Below are positions 21,601 to 35,129 of a stretch of DNA of 64,000 bases, in pieces. Each line of letters begins with the position of its first letter. The stretch's first letter is position 1. Under the pieces are notes generated by a model. It did not search any database and was not told the origin of the DNA. It saw nothing but the letters and a program-made list of their open reading frames with translations. Origin of the DNA: Limonium bicolor (Eukaryota > Streptophyta > Magnoliopsida > Caryophyllales > Plumbaginaceae); assembly GCA_023374045.1 (NCBI GenBank), contig JAIOTZ010000250.1:1-64000 (forward strand), written 5' to 3'. Made by a program: the position numbers and the translations under genes.

Positions 21601-22880
21601 ACACTCACTCCATTCGCTAGTTTCTTTCTCAAGCTTGGTTGATGAGGTGCGAGAGGCTCAGAGGAAGATGAGTACATGAGAGAGGTCAGACAGAAGCTGA
21701 CAGATGGTACCTTTGAGAGTCAGAAATACGACTTCAGACTTCATGATGATGATCTGATCAGACTTAAGGGCCGATTATGCATACCACGAGGCAACACGGA
21801 TCTGAAAGACCGTATACTTAGAGAATCACACTGTTCTTCAGTTTCCATCCATCCGGGAGCCCTAAAATGTATAAAGACATGAAGAGATATTCTGGTGGTC
21901 GGGGATGAAGACAGATGTTACCGAGTTCGTTGAGGTGTCTCAATGCCAGAAGGTGAAATTCGAGCACCGACGACCGGGCGGAATGGTACAGTCGATGCCA
22001 GTTCCGAGAGTGGAAGTTCCATGATATCTCATGGACTTCGTAGTTGGGCTTCCACCTGCTAGGGGAGGTCTCAACATGATAAGGGTGGTGGTGGATCGCC
22101 TTACCAAAGTAGCCCGATTCTACCGATGAAGGATACTTGGAAGGTGACCAAATTAGCTGAGTTATTTGAGAAAGAAATCATGAGACATCACGGCATACCA
22201 AAGACCATAATGTCAGATAGAGATATCAGATTCCTTTCGAGGTACTGGAGATCTACAGAGAAGCGTTGGGTACAGAACTCAAACTGAGTACCGCGTTCCA
22301 TCCTCAGACAGATGGTCAAACTGAGCGTACTATTCAGACGCTCGAGGACATGCTGAGAGCATGTGCCTTAGACTTCCAGGGCAGTTGGATTGACAGATTG
22401 CACCTGATCGAGTTTTCAACAACAACAGCTATCACGCTTCGATCAAGATGGCACCTTTTCAAGCGTTGTACGGTAGACCATGTCGTACACCGCTCTGCTG
22501 GGATGAGTCGAGTGAGACGGTCATTATAGGACCAGAGTACTTAGAACAAGTTAAGGCTGAAGTTCAGCAAATCAGGGAGAACATGAAAGCTGCTCAAGAT
22601 AGGCAGAAGTCGTATGCTGATGTTCGACGACGGGACCTGGAGTTCGCAGTGGGCGACCAGGTATTCTGCGAGTTTCACGATGAAGGGTGTATTCAGGTTT
22701 GGGCAGAAGGGCAAATTAAGCCCGAAATTTGTTGGTCCTTATGAGTTACGGAGCGGTGGGCCCGGTTGCTACAGGTTAAATTTACCTGCTGAGCTGGGTA
22801 AAGTGCATGATATTTTCATGTTTCACGATAAAGAAATACATGCACCACCCCTCCATGTGTTAGAACCTGAGAGGTTGACT
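21601..22880 (+). pseudogene. Integrase of element A
   Basis: HHCC zinc-binding region at about 21826-21960: the His pair in SHCSSVSIHPG is clear, while the Cys pair is split by a one-base change. The core has MDFVVGLPPARGG (first Asp), MSDRDIRF (second Asp, about 22218) and [20 protein letters not shown] (catalytic Glu), a D,D(35)E arrangement. [14 protein letters not shown] follows, then a GPY/F module, SPKFVGPYELR (about 22710-22745). Breaks near 21890, 22250, 22430 and 22700. Confidence 0.9.
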
Positions 22881-23074
22881 TAGAACCAAATATGAGATCC
22901 GTGGAAACTCCTCAGAGAATCTTGGACAGCAAGACTAGGGACACTCGCCACAAGTCAGTGCGAATGGTGAAGGTTCTCTGGTCTAACCAAGATGTCGAAG
23001 AGGCCACGTGGGAATTAGAGGATAAGATGAGGGCGAAGTACCTTCTTTATTTACTGACTAGATCGTCTGTATAG
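22881..23074 (+). CDS. Chromodomain at the integrase C-terminus, element A
   Basis: PQRILDSKTRDTRHKSVRMV, then KVLWSNQDVEEATWELEDKM and a stop at 23072-23074. The VKVLW..EEATWE core is diagnostic of chromovirus chromodomains, thought to direct integration through histone marks or chromatin proteins. A one-base break separates it from the integrase just upstream. Confidence 0.92.
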
Positions 23075-23365
23075 GGTACGGGGCGTACCCCTTTTTAAGG
23101 GGGGTAGAGTCCTCGTTTGAGTTAGGAAACGATCATGTTTGTCGTTTGTTTGGTTGTTTAAGATGTAAATTTGTGTAAGTTGTACACTTCGGTGTAAGTT
23201 TGAGTCATGTATAATACTTATGTATTGTATTTGAGATTGACCTGTGAGTCTTGAGATGTATGAATGTGAATATAAGATGTGGTATTAAGATTAAGAGAAC
23301 TGTGTACCGTGAATGGTTAAGCACATGTGTGAACTTTGAGGACAAAGTTCTTAAGGGGAGTAGAT
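23075..23365 (+). promoter_or_regulatory. 3' UTR of element A with hairpin and two PPT-like tracts
   Basis: The working polypurine tract is TAAGGGGAGTAGAT, directly before the 3' LTR at 23366. A 7-bp-arm hairpin, GAACTTT-GAGGAC-AAAGTTC (23331-23350), abuts it. A second PPT-like tract, TTTTTAAGGGGGGTAGAG, lies at about 23091-23108, about 260 bp upstream, and matches the PPT of elements C and D. Confidence 0.8.
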
Positions 23366-26300
23366 TGAAATACCCCAAACTTAGATATGGTGTTTAAATT
23401 GAGAAACTAAGATATAAGGAGGCTAATAATGCCTTGGAAACATTAAGAAAACATTTCTAATCAAAGAAAATATAAGGAAACACCAAAAAGAGCAGTTTTA
23501 ACAAAAACGTGCTCTAAGCTTGGAGAGACTTGGGGGAGTACCCAAATATTGTTCTAAGACCTTAGTAATATCCTAATGGTCATTTTAAATCAATTACCAA
23601 AGAAAACCAAGCTTGAAAACAAGTTAAAACACAAAATGTGCTTTAAGGAGTCTTAAAGCACGTTTTTGAAAAATTGTCTTGTAATGAGTTTTGAATGGCT
23701 AAATGTCCATCATTACTCTTAATTTAACATGTGTATTATTAGTATCACATTTGGAAGTCTATATCAAGGGGAAATCAAAAATTTCACAACAATGTGCCTT
23801 GTTTTGGTGAATAGTGAATTAATTAAGCTAGTTTATGACATAAGTTTACTATAAGTGAGACATTGGTCAACAAAGACTTAATTACCCTCATTAATAAAAG
23901 GGGGCCGGTTTCTTTGGAGGTGAGTCATCACCTTCATGAGTCATTAAGCAAATAAGAGAGCAAATGAGAGTTATAAAGTAAAAGCACTATTCACCTTTTA
24001 CATAAATATCACTATTAGTTCTCTCTCCTCACTTCTTCATCTCCTTTGTTTTCCCACGGTTTGAGCTGCTCTCCCTTCTCCATTCAGTAGAACTCAACCT
24101 CCATGAAAGCTCCATCTTCCCTTGGTCACATCTACTCATTTGGCTCCAAATCCAAAACAAAAATACATCTCTCTTAGTTAGCTCAAGCTCCTTCTTTCTA
24201 TCTTTCAAAACTTCAAGAGCTTCATTTTGGTGCCAAGTCAAACCACCATAGAGGAGGAAATTCAAGTTTGGAGACTCCATTGGCTTCCTTTCATCTCTTA
24301 AGGTAAAGAAAGTGTAAGAAAATCTAAGGTTTCCACCATTTTCTTCATGTCCGAAATACATACTCATGGAACTCCATGTTTATGCTTGTTCTAGCTTGTT
24401 TCTAACTCTTAAATGAGAGAGGAGGTCCTTCTTGCTTCATATCCAAGTTTGTCTTGAAACCAAGGTAAAACAATTACCTAATATCTTAAAGCATATTTTA
24501 ACCTAGGGTTTGTTCCTTAGGGTTAATGTGTTATCTAGTACTCATTGGAGTCATTGGATATTGGTTAGAACATTGGCAAGGAGATACACATTGGTGACCG
24601 AGATTGAACAAAAGAAAAACCTAAGGAAGAAAGCTTTTTAAGCTTGTAAAAGAACAAGGTAAATTACTTACCTTAAGATGTCATGTTGTTTAAGGGAATG
24701 GGATTTAGGTATATGATGAGTTTAGTGTAGAGTGTTATATCGGGAGGGTGTTAAAAAACCAGGAGGAAAACAATGACGATACTTGTGAACTTGTGACTAA
24801 GAGCAAACGAGAAGAAGATATAGTTAAAACAATGTGGAGATGAACTACAAGAAGCATTTTATTTCAATGGGAGCCTGTTGAGTGTTTTCGCAGGTTGAAG
24901 GCAAATATATGTGGAAATTCAGTGGTTAAGATTATTGTCATTTAAGGGCCTAAGTGCCAAGCATTTTGAGTTTAAGCGATATATGATGTGGGGAAGTTTT
25001 AGTGTAGATTGTGGTGTTAAGGTGTTGTGGATGAGAATTTGTGTGGTATTGGTTGTTTGATGGAGAAAAACCATGTGTTAGGAGGCCGGTACTTATACTA
25101 AGAGAAACACTGGGCAAAATTTAAAGGAGAACTTAGTGTTAAGATATTCTAAGGGAATTTAATGATAGGGAGTACTAGGATGTCTATTAGGTGGTCTTGA
25201 TGATGAAAACGGTGAAGTTAGATGTTTTAATGACTTATAATGACTTAGGATGCACATGGAAGATAGATTATGATCAGAGAATGTATTGAGTATTTAGGAC
25301 TTAGGAAAATGTTGGTAAAACAACTAGGAGGAAGTTTAAGTTGTGATGAAGGAACATTAAGTAAATGCTTAGAAGTTTTAGTAGTGAAAAGATGCTTGGG
25401 AGATGATGTTAAGTGGTGAGGAAAAACCTTGGCATAGGTTACATTAGGATGAACCACCACCTAGAAACCTAGAGGAAAGCATTACAAGGTTAGCATAATT
25501 ACAAGGAAAATGTATAATGATTAGTGTGAAAATTGGTAATGATTTATTGTTTGGAGGGTGCTCTAAGGTGGGTGTTTAAGCGTCTAAATGATGTTAGAAA
25601 AACATTGGGAGACTTGAGTAAAGGTTTGTGAAGATTTGGCAAAGTTGGGCATGTTTTAGTGGCGTCAGACCAGGGGTCACAGACCCAAGTTTGGGTCGGA
25701 CGGCCTCTGTTTAACGCCAGGGAAAGTTCTGGAATGGTACCGACCCAGAAGGTTGGGGGAAAGGGTCGGACGGGGAGTTTTTAAAGGGCAAATAAGTTCT
25801 GGAATGGTCCGGCCCAGGAAGGTTGGCGGGAGTGGGTGGACGTGAGAGGTTTAGAAGACGGAAAGTTTCTGGAATGGTCCGACCCAGTGAGTGGGGCGGA
25901 CATGGGTCGGGACAGTAGGGTTTTCCAAACCCCGAAAGTACTGGAATGGTCCGACCCAGAGGGTGGGTCGGAGGGGGGTCGGACGGCCCTTAACACTTAA
26001 AAAAAAAAGAAATTTAAATTCTAAGAATGGTATTAGGTAATAAGGTGTACTTGGTGGGTGGTAATGATTGGGACACTAAGAATTAAGGAAATAAGTTAGT
26101 TAAGTGTAAGTGTTATGTTTAAAGTTAAGCTTGTAAGCTAAGTGCAAAGACTATGAGAGGTTATTAAATGGGGAATCTTTAGAGACTAAGTGAGTTAAGT
26201 AAGGTGCAAATAACTAATGACCTAAAATGAATGAATGTTTTAGGTTTGTGAATTGGGACCCCGAAGAAGGTTAAACAAACAACGATCGACGGTGAACGGT

Positions 26301-27444
26301 ACAATCCTTCTTGTGACCTGCTTGCTAACGAGGTGTCCCTCGGCTTGTGTGCTATCTGTTTAATTGCTATGACTAAAACAAGATAAAGCATGCAACCGGT
26401 TATATTTATTCTCGTTGTTTTGTTATCTTTACACTAACCCGCGAGACTTGAGATTGTTACTAACCAAGTTTAGTACTTACTGAGTTAAGAATAAGAGTTA
26501 AGTTTGATGGTTGTTGGTTAATGCCCGTTAAGGCTTAGCTAGCACATGGTGTTTAAGATGTCTACTAACTGGAACTTGAGTGAGGAAACCCGGGACCGAT
26601 CTCCGGTCATGCATGCTAAGGAAAAAGGGGGACGGTATCTAAATCAGATCCGCCCTCCGCTTAAGGACTTGTCTTCGGACTTGTAGCCTAGGGCCGGTTG
26701 CCGGCTCAGCTACGCTGGACTCCCGTCCAGAGTTGGTGGCATTAAGATGGTGTGGTGGGATCACCTAAATCCCAGGTTCGAATTAAGCTACAACCAATCC
26801 CTTCCAGGAAAGGTTTGTATACTGAGATTAAGATTAAGATTAAGGTAAGGTAAGGAAATGAGATTAAGGAAATGAGGACTAAGGAGGGGGTTACTAACCC
26901 ACTTGATAAGGGAACGCTTGAGTCGTTCATTGCTTGTGAACTATGTATGTTCATCTGTGGTTATTGTTATTGCACTTCATATTATGTAAACAATTTCCAT
27001 GCTATCGACAATTAGTCGTCGTAGCCCCGTTAGCTTGGGGGCCATGAGAGGGTGTACCAGCATTCGTGCTGACCCCCTCGGGGGCTATTTTTACACTTGC
27101 AGGTAAGAGACCCATGAGGACGCACTACGAGAGTAGGAGCGGTTAGACTTAGGTTGGGTTGGTTATTTTGAGTTCGGGTTGTGCCTGTGCACCCGACTGT
27201 TTATATTAAACTGTTGTAAGTTGGAGATTATGTTTAAGATACTAATACTCGGTTGGTTGTGGTATTGTGAATGTTGATGTTTGAGCTGGATAAGTATTTT
27301 GGATAAGTATTGTAAACGTTAAGGCCGGTATATTCTAACGATCAGACCGTGGCAAGGTCCAGGTGTTATTTATTTCCGCTGCGACGTATTCGATTAAGTG
27401 TTCAGTTTACGATAACCACGATAGGCTTTGGATGGGGTGTTACA
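23366..27444 (+). repeat. Element A 3' LTR (4079 bp)
   Basis: Collinear with the 5' LTR; ends GGGGTGTTACA before the right TSD. It is 23 bp shorter net, with many short indels on both sides. The minisatellite copy is at 25664-25986. Predicted frames such as 24029-24367 (-), 25245-25460 (-) and 25781-25996 (-) have no independent support. Confidence 0.95.
25664..25986 (+). repeat. Palindromic GTCCGACCC minisatellite in 3' LTR
   Basis: Counterpart of 8068-8397 with the same five-copy structure but more indels and base changes in the arms. Confidence 0.8.
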
Positions 27445-27449
27445 GTACA
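27445..27449 (+). repeat. Right TSD of element A (GTACA)
   Basis: Perfect partner of 5761-5765. Confidence 0.93.
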
Positions 27450-28577
27450 TAAACCTTGTTTTGATCCACAAATATGCTTAATCCAAGTACCTTAATATAC
27501 GTGGTAATTGAATTATTCAGTTCCATATCATATTTGTTTTAAACAATAAAACTTTTGGTGCTTTCAATTCAGATGAAATCAAGGTTTATTCATAAAAGAT
27601 TCAAATAGTATTTTCCAAACTCAGACATCCAAGTTGGTGGAGGACCGAGTAGAGATCATTTGGTCTCGGGCTTGAATCCTTCAACCTCCAATTTTTAATT
27701 ACAGTCTATCACACAAGGATTTGATGGTTGACTTAAGATCCTTTGGATGTATGGAAAATGCGTTAGATCGAGTGGTGGGAATAATACAGATTTTTTTGTT
27801 CAAATGTCTGCAATTTTGACTGACTTCTCAAAGGAGCAGTGGGTCTGATCAGAGGTTTACACGACCAACTTGTTCACATGCTTTTACCAATTTGCTCCAA
27901 TGGTCTATCCCTAGATGCTACCACACAGCAAAGTAAAACATCGCAAGTGGTTCCACCACCACCACCTAAAAACATGAAGGGTTTTGGGAAAGAGATCATT
28001 TCGTCAAGCCACTCAATGACTATGGTCTCAAGCTCATTGCCTGCCGGAGAACATATCCAATTCAACCCAACAACTTTGAACCCCGCTGCTATTTCTTGCC
28101 TAGGATGTTGGCGATGCTTGCGCTGCTCGGAAAGTAAGCGAAGTGGTTGGGTCTCTACCAGTGTGTGATGTTAAGCATGATGTGGCTTCATACGTCATTA
28201 AGGATGGCCTTGATAGATTATGGGTGATCTAGGGCAAAGGTTAGGAGACACTTACAAAGGTAATTCGATTCAGTTTGACTTGAATCGGGTAATTGTCGAC
28301 GTGTCTATAGTTGTCGTCAATGAAGTCAGTGATCATGCAACCATGGCCACAAAACTTTTCTGGGTCTTGTGGGTTCAATTGCAAGGCGGGGTAGTTGATA
28401 ACACGGTCATTGTTTTGCTATTGTTTTATTGCCATTTACATAAGGGAGAGAGACATGATAAACAAAACAGTGTGTATTGGCCGAGGAACTATGAGTTAGA
28501 AAAATAAAGAAATTAATCTTTTAACAAATATTGGTGCAATGCGGGTTAGCTTGTTTTGTTTATATGTTCTATGTGTG

Positions 28578-28645
<68 letters not shown>

Positions 28646-28650
28646 TTATA
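27450..28650. other. Non-LTR sequence right of element A, possible coding relic
   Basis: About 1.2 kb continuous with 4897-5765 before A inserted. It is less AT-rich than the LTRs at 27800-28450. Overlapping open frames (27839-28168 and 28220-28507, plus) and stretches in another frame such as YPIQPNNFEPRCYFLP could be the remains of a gene, but I recognise no family and no frame runs through. It ends in an AT microsatellite and the LTR of element C. Confidence 0.35.
28584..28637 (+). repeat. (AT)n microsatellite
   Basis: About 27 uninterrupted AT dinucleotides, directly beside the end of the C LTR. Confidence 0.95.
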
Positions 28651-31600
28651 TGTAACACCCCTCTCAAATTAACACGCAATAGTCACTCACGTTAACAGGA
28701 AGGTAAAACGTCTTACAGTGGAAAGATAAACAACGACATTAAACTCACTCAGGTGTCACCTGCCATTACTCGCCCACACGAGTAATGAAGCAGTAATTAA
28801 ATCCAACGCTAAAAAAACAATACTACTCAACCGAAGTGACGACGAGATATCTCTTACACATCATACTAAATCCATATCCATAACAGTTGACAAGTGAGCA
28901 TCTACCCAAATCCCAAATACATACAACCATACCGTCATACATCCACAGACTTTAGTCCGTATACAAATAAATTTCATGTGCAAAAATCAAGGTAATCCTA
29001 ACTACCCTGTACCCGCACTTCAGCTTCGACGGAGATCAACAACCTGCACAATAAGTGTAGTCTCAGCGATAGACGCTGAGTATGCCGGATCTGGACCCTA
29101 TTAGATTGATTTCATGTTTTATCATTTTACAGGTATAATAAAAACTGTAACAACATGCGTGATTATGTAACCATTCATCCAAACAGTCATCTATAAATAT
29201 ACACAGCACAGTCACACATCATACAATACGATGGCATTAGTAAATCATACGTTGTATGTTATCATCATCATGTATTACAACATTCGGCTCCTCGGGCCCT
29301 CACATATCATTTGTTTTGGTTAGCACTGTCGGGAGTCAATTAGGACAACCCGAAATATACTCACTTGGACGGTAGTCCCACATACACACAAGGTGCTCAC
29401 TGCCCTGATCATCCGAAGACTCTGGGACTATTTCACTTTGCCTTTGTAAAGGCATCCATTTAGGTGGCCAAGGGCCTGGTGCCAACGGTAGCACACTCCG
29501 CCTGATGATCTATCTAGGCTCATTCAGGATTAACTAGGGTAAACCCGATACGGGATAACCCAAGAGATCTCTACGCGCGACCAGCAGCCAGTGACTGTCT
29601 GGATTAAGGTACATCATCACATTCATTCACACTCCACTGTCAACTTCGTTAGTTAGATAGTCAGTTACAGTTTTAGTTATGGAGTACATCACTTAATTTG
29701 TTGGCTGCCCTATGGGTCTTACGCATGCCTAGAATTATTCTAGGTAGTATTCACGTTCGAGTCAAAGCTCTAGAGACCGACAATGTCGTGTCCCGTTCCT
29801 AAGTGTTTTTCTTAGGTTTTAACTACATACTTGTAATACTTAGCGTATTAGGTCAGGCAACGGTGGTCACAATCACACATTTCGCATATGTAGTTTTGTA
29901 TAAGTCGATCTATAGTCGACGTAGTATTAGTCCCGTAGGACGTTCGTGCATAAATAAATAATGCAGTAAACATGGCTACTCATCACACACATAAATCACA
30001 TACATACATTCACACATGTTATTTATCAAACATATCCGAGCCCGAGGAATTCCTCAGAACAACCCGGATCAAACCCCTTTACATACCGTACACCGGGTCA
30101 AGGTTACGCAGTGTAGACCACTAAGCTTTCTCGAGCACGCACACGTCTGACAGGCGATCTAACAACATGAAGAACACTATATGTCAATCCACATGACAGT
30201 ATGATTCGGTATTTCCGAATACGTCTGTAATCCCGGTACTACGAACCGAATTTTTTTCCAACTGTTACTCATTAACGTATAGTTATCTTAAAAATTCCTT
30301 ACTCGTAGTAAGTATTAAAATTCAGTTTAGCAAAGACGTCGGTTTCTATACGAACGTCGTCATTAACGTTTCCTAACATTAGGAATTATATTTTCCTACT
30401 CGTAGTATTTTATGAGCGTTGCGTTTTATATAAATTTGTTCACGTATACGTTAATTCACCGTTATATTGCATGCTTAAGTATCGCTATAACTTATAGTTG
30501 CATGCATGGTTATATTTTATAACCCTTTGTTGCATGCGTTCCAAGCAACGTTACTTTATAAGTATGATAGTTTATTATTCTAGATTCACCTTACATTACA
30601 CAACTTCTTATTCATTTAACAAGTTGTGTTCATTCAGAACCTTATGACATTATAGTATGTATTTGTACTTATAAGTTGACATTTATTATTTACTACTATA
30701 TGGTCTGTAAACCATACTATATATGCATGTCACTTGCGCCAATATACATATGCGTATATACATATACTTTGTTTTCTTAAAGAAAAGAAACTTTATATTA
30801 TGCACATATTATTCCTTATACAAGGTTTATTTAAACCATTCCAAATCATATACTAACCAAAGTATTTATGTCATTGTATACTATAGTTTATATCTTCATT
30901 CTTGATGTATAATATACATATGAATGTGCTTGTAAGATAGTTTTAATAAACTATACTTTTGGCCACTCGATATTATTTAGTGTTACATTTATGTCATGAT
31001 ACCATATAGTACGGTATTTTATATGTCATTTAACTTTATAACATATAGTTGACAATTTACATATATGTACCGAAAATAGTGTATACATATAATACACTTA
31101 TACTTTTTTATTCCCTTAATTTTCATTAATCACAATATCCCCACATAATTTAATACCATGCTATAAAGACTTTATTTTATAACATCAAAACTTTGTTTTA
31201 AGATATAATCTATAGTTTTGTAATATTTCCCTTTTATTGCCGAATAGGCATATATTTAATATTTCATTTCCTTTCAAATCCCATACTCTCCAAATATTAC
31301 AATCTCACCAAATTTTATAACATACTTAACTTATCATATTTATAACATTTAAACCATATAATATGTAATAATAGGGTCTTAAAATTTCCGAAAATACAAA
31401 CAGCCCCTTAGGTTCTGTTTTTTTTTTTTTAACCCCCAACTTTCCATATTTATACTTTCACCACAATCTTATAATATTTTTTGTTGCATAACATATGTTA
31501 TATCATCCAAACATTATATTATTTATAACATATGGTTTTCATATATTATTTCACATTATTACCGAACAGACCAAGGTCTGTTTGGCTTATCTTTTTCCAG

Positions 31601-32789
31601 CAACATTATTTTTCTTATTTACACATTAGCCACATATATATTACCATAATGTATATATATGTGTTATACTATATAGTTTTATTACTCATTATTGATATAA
31701 CCTATAGTTTCTTACCAATATTTGCGCACAGCTCCGTGAACTTTTATAAATCTTATTTCTGCCCACAAATCTTTTTCCTTATTTTCATTCCGACCCCTTC
31801 TTATATAATATACTTTCTATTTGTCACAAAACCATATATCATACACTTTTATTAATATGCCCACTTATAAAACTCCAAAAATTCCCAAATTTAATACTTA
31901 AAATATAAACCATCATATTAACCAAACTACACCTCCACTTTTCGGTATTTACATTCTCTATCCCTTAAGATTTATTAATTTAACGTTTCACTTATAATGT
32001 TAACATAAGTTCATAAATTAATTATTTATGGTCTTAAATTTGGTCAAACCTCCTAATATGGTCTATGTTGACCCAATACTTTTCAGTTTGACCAGGAGTT
32101 TTATAATTACAGTTTGACCCCTATAGTTTTCATAAATTACTTTTGTCTCAAAACTTTATCAATTCTACATATTTCATAAAATAACTCTTTTAATAATATT
32201 TTCGGCTTAATTAATATTCAGCCTCTAAATTTTATCTAAATTGCAGATCAGCCCCAAACTATTTCAGTAATGTTTATTTTAGTTTTAAATTCATTTTTAG
32301 CTTAACATAGCAATTAAATTAAATGGCCTAAAATGCTTGGCCTTGTTACATTAATTTACATTAGATAAAATTACACATAGATGTTATGAAAAAAATATTG
32401 ATTACGGTTTTCATCACCTAAACTCTAATATTTTTATAACTTATGTTTTTGACCCATAATTAATTTCCTTGAACTTATAGGTCATCAACACACCAAACTA
32501 ACCAACCAAAATGTTATTAAACACTGTAATACATAACTGAATTATATGATCCTATCTAATACCCATGGCTTGTATATTTTTATACAGCAAGATACCATGA
32601 AAACCATCTTATACCATAAGATAAGTATTACTCACCTAGTTTGATCTTTTTCCAAGCTTCCAAACACACACCAGCACTTTAACCCTTCGGCCTAATTTTT
32701 AACCCAAGGTTTGATAAGTCTTTGAGGTACTAATTATATAAGCTTAACGTAGACATTATTAGGGGCAAAATACTCACTTGTACAACTAT

Positions 32790-34180
32790 ATTTGGGTCTG
32801 TTCCTTCGCGGTTTTGTGTAGGAGGTTCTCAACGATTCTTTTTTTTCCAAAGCATATCATGCCATGAAAAGAACACAAGTTAGCCATTTATAACAAGGGG
32901 GTTACCGGTTGGTTTAAGCTAGGAGAACACAAGGTATTTACCTTGGTTTGGAATTGTTTTGGAGTGGCTAAACACGCCTGTTTTCAGTGAGCAAATAAGG
33001 TGTTAATAAGCTACTAATATCAACTCATGTTACCGATGGGAATAAGAGGAAAACAGTCAAGGTTTTTACCTAGTTTTGGAGCTGGATTCAGGCTCATTCA
33101 CGCCTGTTTTTTCTAGGACAGAACAAGTGTTAAACTAGTGATCATACTAGTACATGTACCCGGTAATATAAGGAGGAAAACAGAGGGGGTTTTCCTTACC
33201 GAAAGCATGCTCAGAAAGAGTAGTTTGTTTAGCTCACTGGCGCAACATAGGCCTAGTACTGTCTTCTGTTTTTTTGTAAGAAAGGAGCAATGTATAAGCT
33301 TGGCAACTGGGAGTATAATACCGGTAGCACAACAAGGAGTATGCACGAGGGTAAACCTTACCGAGAAGGATGAATACGGGGCTCCATCATGGATAGTGCT
33401 ACTGCATGAGCTAGGATGATTATTCCTCTGGTTTTGTACGTAAAAGAAAACAAAGAGAGGCTCAAGACTTGTTAGAAATACCACCGGTAAAGCAAGGAAG
33501 GAAGACAATGGTGTTTTTCCTTACCGTAGCTCGGTACAGCGAGAGGGTTGTTTGGACATTCTTCACTGCATGAACAAGGTGATTCCTCTCATTTGGGACG
33601 CGAAGAAGGCAGTGCAATAACTGGGTATATTACCGGTAAGAGAAGAGGGATAAGTAGTGGGTTCTTCTTCTTTTTTGTACATGGAGAAGTAGAATACAAG
33701 CAGGGGGACTGGAAGCTTATTACCGGTTATAGAGGAGTATAACAGATAAGATTTCCTTACCGGTTTGGATGAGATTTGAGCTCCTTATTTAGATGCTACT
33801 GTTGCATGAAGCAAGGCGCTTCTCCTCTGGTTTTACCCACGTAAATAGGCAGAAGAGGAAGCTTATATAAGCTGGTTATATTGTCGGTAAGACGATGAAG
33901 AAAACAATGATACCTCCTTACCGAAATGGTTGAAGTGAAGGTCTACACCTGGAGCTTTTTCGTTCATTAAGTGTTGGTTGTTTCCTTCTGTTTTGTACGT
34001 GAAGAAAAGCAAGGAAATAGCTCATGACCGCTGGTGTTCTTGTCTGGTTTTGTACGTGCAGAAAACGGAAGGAAGGGCTCTTAATCGGTAGGTGTGACTC
34101 TCTGTTTTTGTATGTGTAGAAATCAGAGAGTAAAGCTCACGTGAAGTTGAGAATGTCACCGGTAACAAAGAGGAGTAAGC
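32790..34180 (-). repeat. Diverged ~140-150 bp repeats in the C LTR
   Basis: Recurring phrases: 'ttttgtacgt..agaaaac', 'attaccggtaa.a.gaag', 'tttccttaccg' and 'tgcatgaacaagg'. Copies are diverged; the period was judged by eye. Confidence 0.6.
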
Positions 34181-35129
34181 ATGTTTGTTTACCTTGAAAA
34201 AGTTATGAAAGCCAACGTTTTTTTTCCTCTGTTCTCAGTCGAGGAACAGCAACATTTCAAGCATCATCTCAGGTTGCTTTGCTGGGTAAAAATGGAGGTT
34301 GCTGAGTTCATCGAGGAGAGGAAAGTAAGAGAAAGAGAACGGACATTTTTGAGTCAAGAATGCTTACCTAGAGAAGGAGATAGCAGTCCTGGAAGATGGA
34401 AGTATTCTCATGCTTTGGGCTCAGCAAGAAGAAGCTGGGATGTTCTATCGGTTTTCTTTTCTGGAACAGCAGAGTGAACTGAGAACAACTCTCGGTTCTC
34501 TTTTCTGGAATAGCAAAATGAACCTGGGAATCGCCCTCGGTTCTGGAACAGAAATGAAGAAGCCGAGGCATACACTCGGTTAGAGGACAACATGGAATGG
34601 ACTGAGCTGCTCTTGTTGGGAGAAGAAGAAAAGTTTTGAAAGAAAAGATGAGGAAATCGTTAATAGTGGGGTAGTAGTTCCTAGGCTTGACTGGTATTCC
34701 AGTGGGAAGTTTTCCCAAACTGAAAAATATCTTTAGTTAGTAGAAGTTGTCGGCCAGGATAGTGCGGTGGGGGACAAGAAAAAGAAGAAGAGATTGGTGG
34801 GGTTAATATGATATGTATAGACATGAATAGGTGTTTGTTACGTGAGTAGTAACCGGTGGTATAGCAAGTAATGCAGTGGTTCGGTCAAGTTAGGTAGAAT
34901 TAGATAGATCATTTATCATATTATATGTTACTTTTGAATCTGAAATGTTCCAACCGGTGCTCTCTTTTTTTTTTGAAGGTGTCCAGCGCTTACAATGGAT
35001 GCGAATGACATGCAAGGCAGGCGGAAGTAGGTAGCTACGGTGGTAAAAACTTGTTAGATTAGTTAATATTATCACATTACCTTAATTGACATAATACTAG
35101 CTTTAATTCGTTAGTGTAAGTTACCGAAT

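Larger units (their letters stand above)
5766..27444 (+). mobile_element. Element A: Ty3/gypsy chromovirus (Tekay/Del-like) carrying an AlkB domain
   Basis: An LTR retrotransposon of 21.7 kb, or about 14.5 kb without the nested LTR at 13060-20238 and its extra TSD. Order: 5' LTR, tRNA-iMet PBS, gag with two CCHC-like knuckles, AlkB dioxygenase domain, aspartic protease, RT, RNase H, integrase, chromodomain, long 3' UTR, PPT, 3' LTR. Domain order plus the terminal chromodomain makes it a chromovirus; long LTRs and the gag style suggest the Tekay/Del clade. gag and pol carry many frame breaks, so this copy is unlikely to be autonomous as written. LTR pairing, TSD and PBS are read directly; the clade is inferred. 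The AlkB cargo is not part of the usual complement of this group. Confidence 0.95.

Noticed and set aside
5766..27444. Ogre/Tat assignment because of long LTRs, introns and tail repeats
   Set aside because: The PBS is for tRNA-iMet and a chromodomain ends pol; both fit a chromovirus and not Ogre/Tat.
31532..31855. 107-residue plus-strand frame
   Set aside because: Low-complexity Tyr/Ile/Phe-rich translation of an AT-rich LTR segment on the antisense strand.
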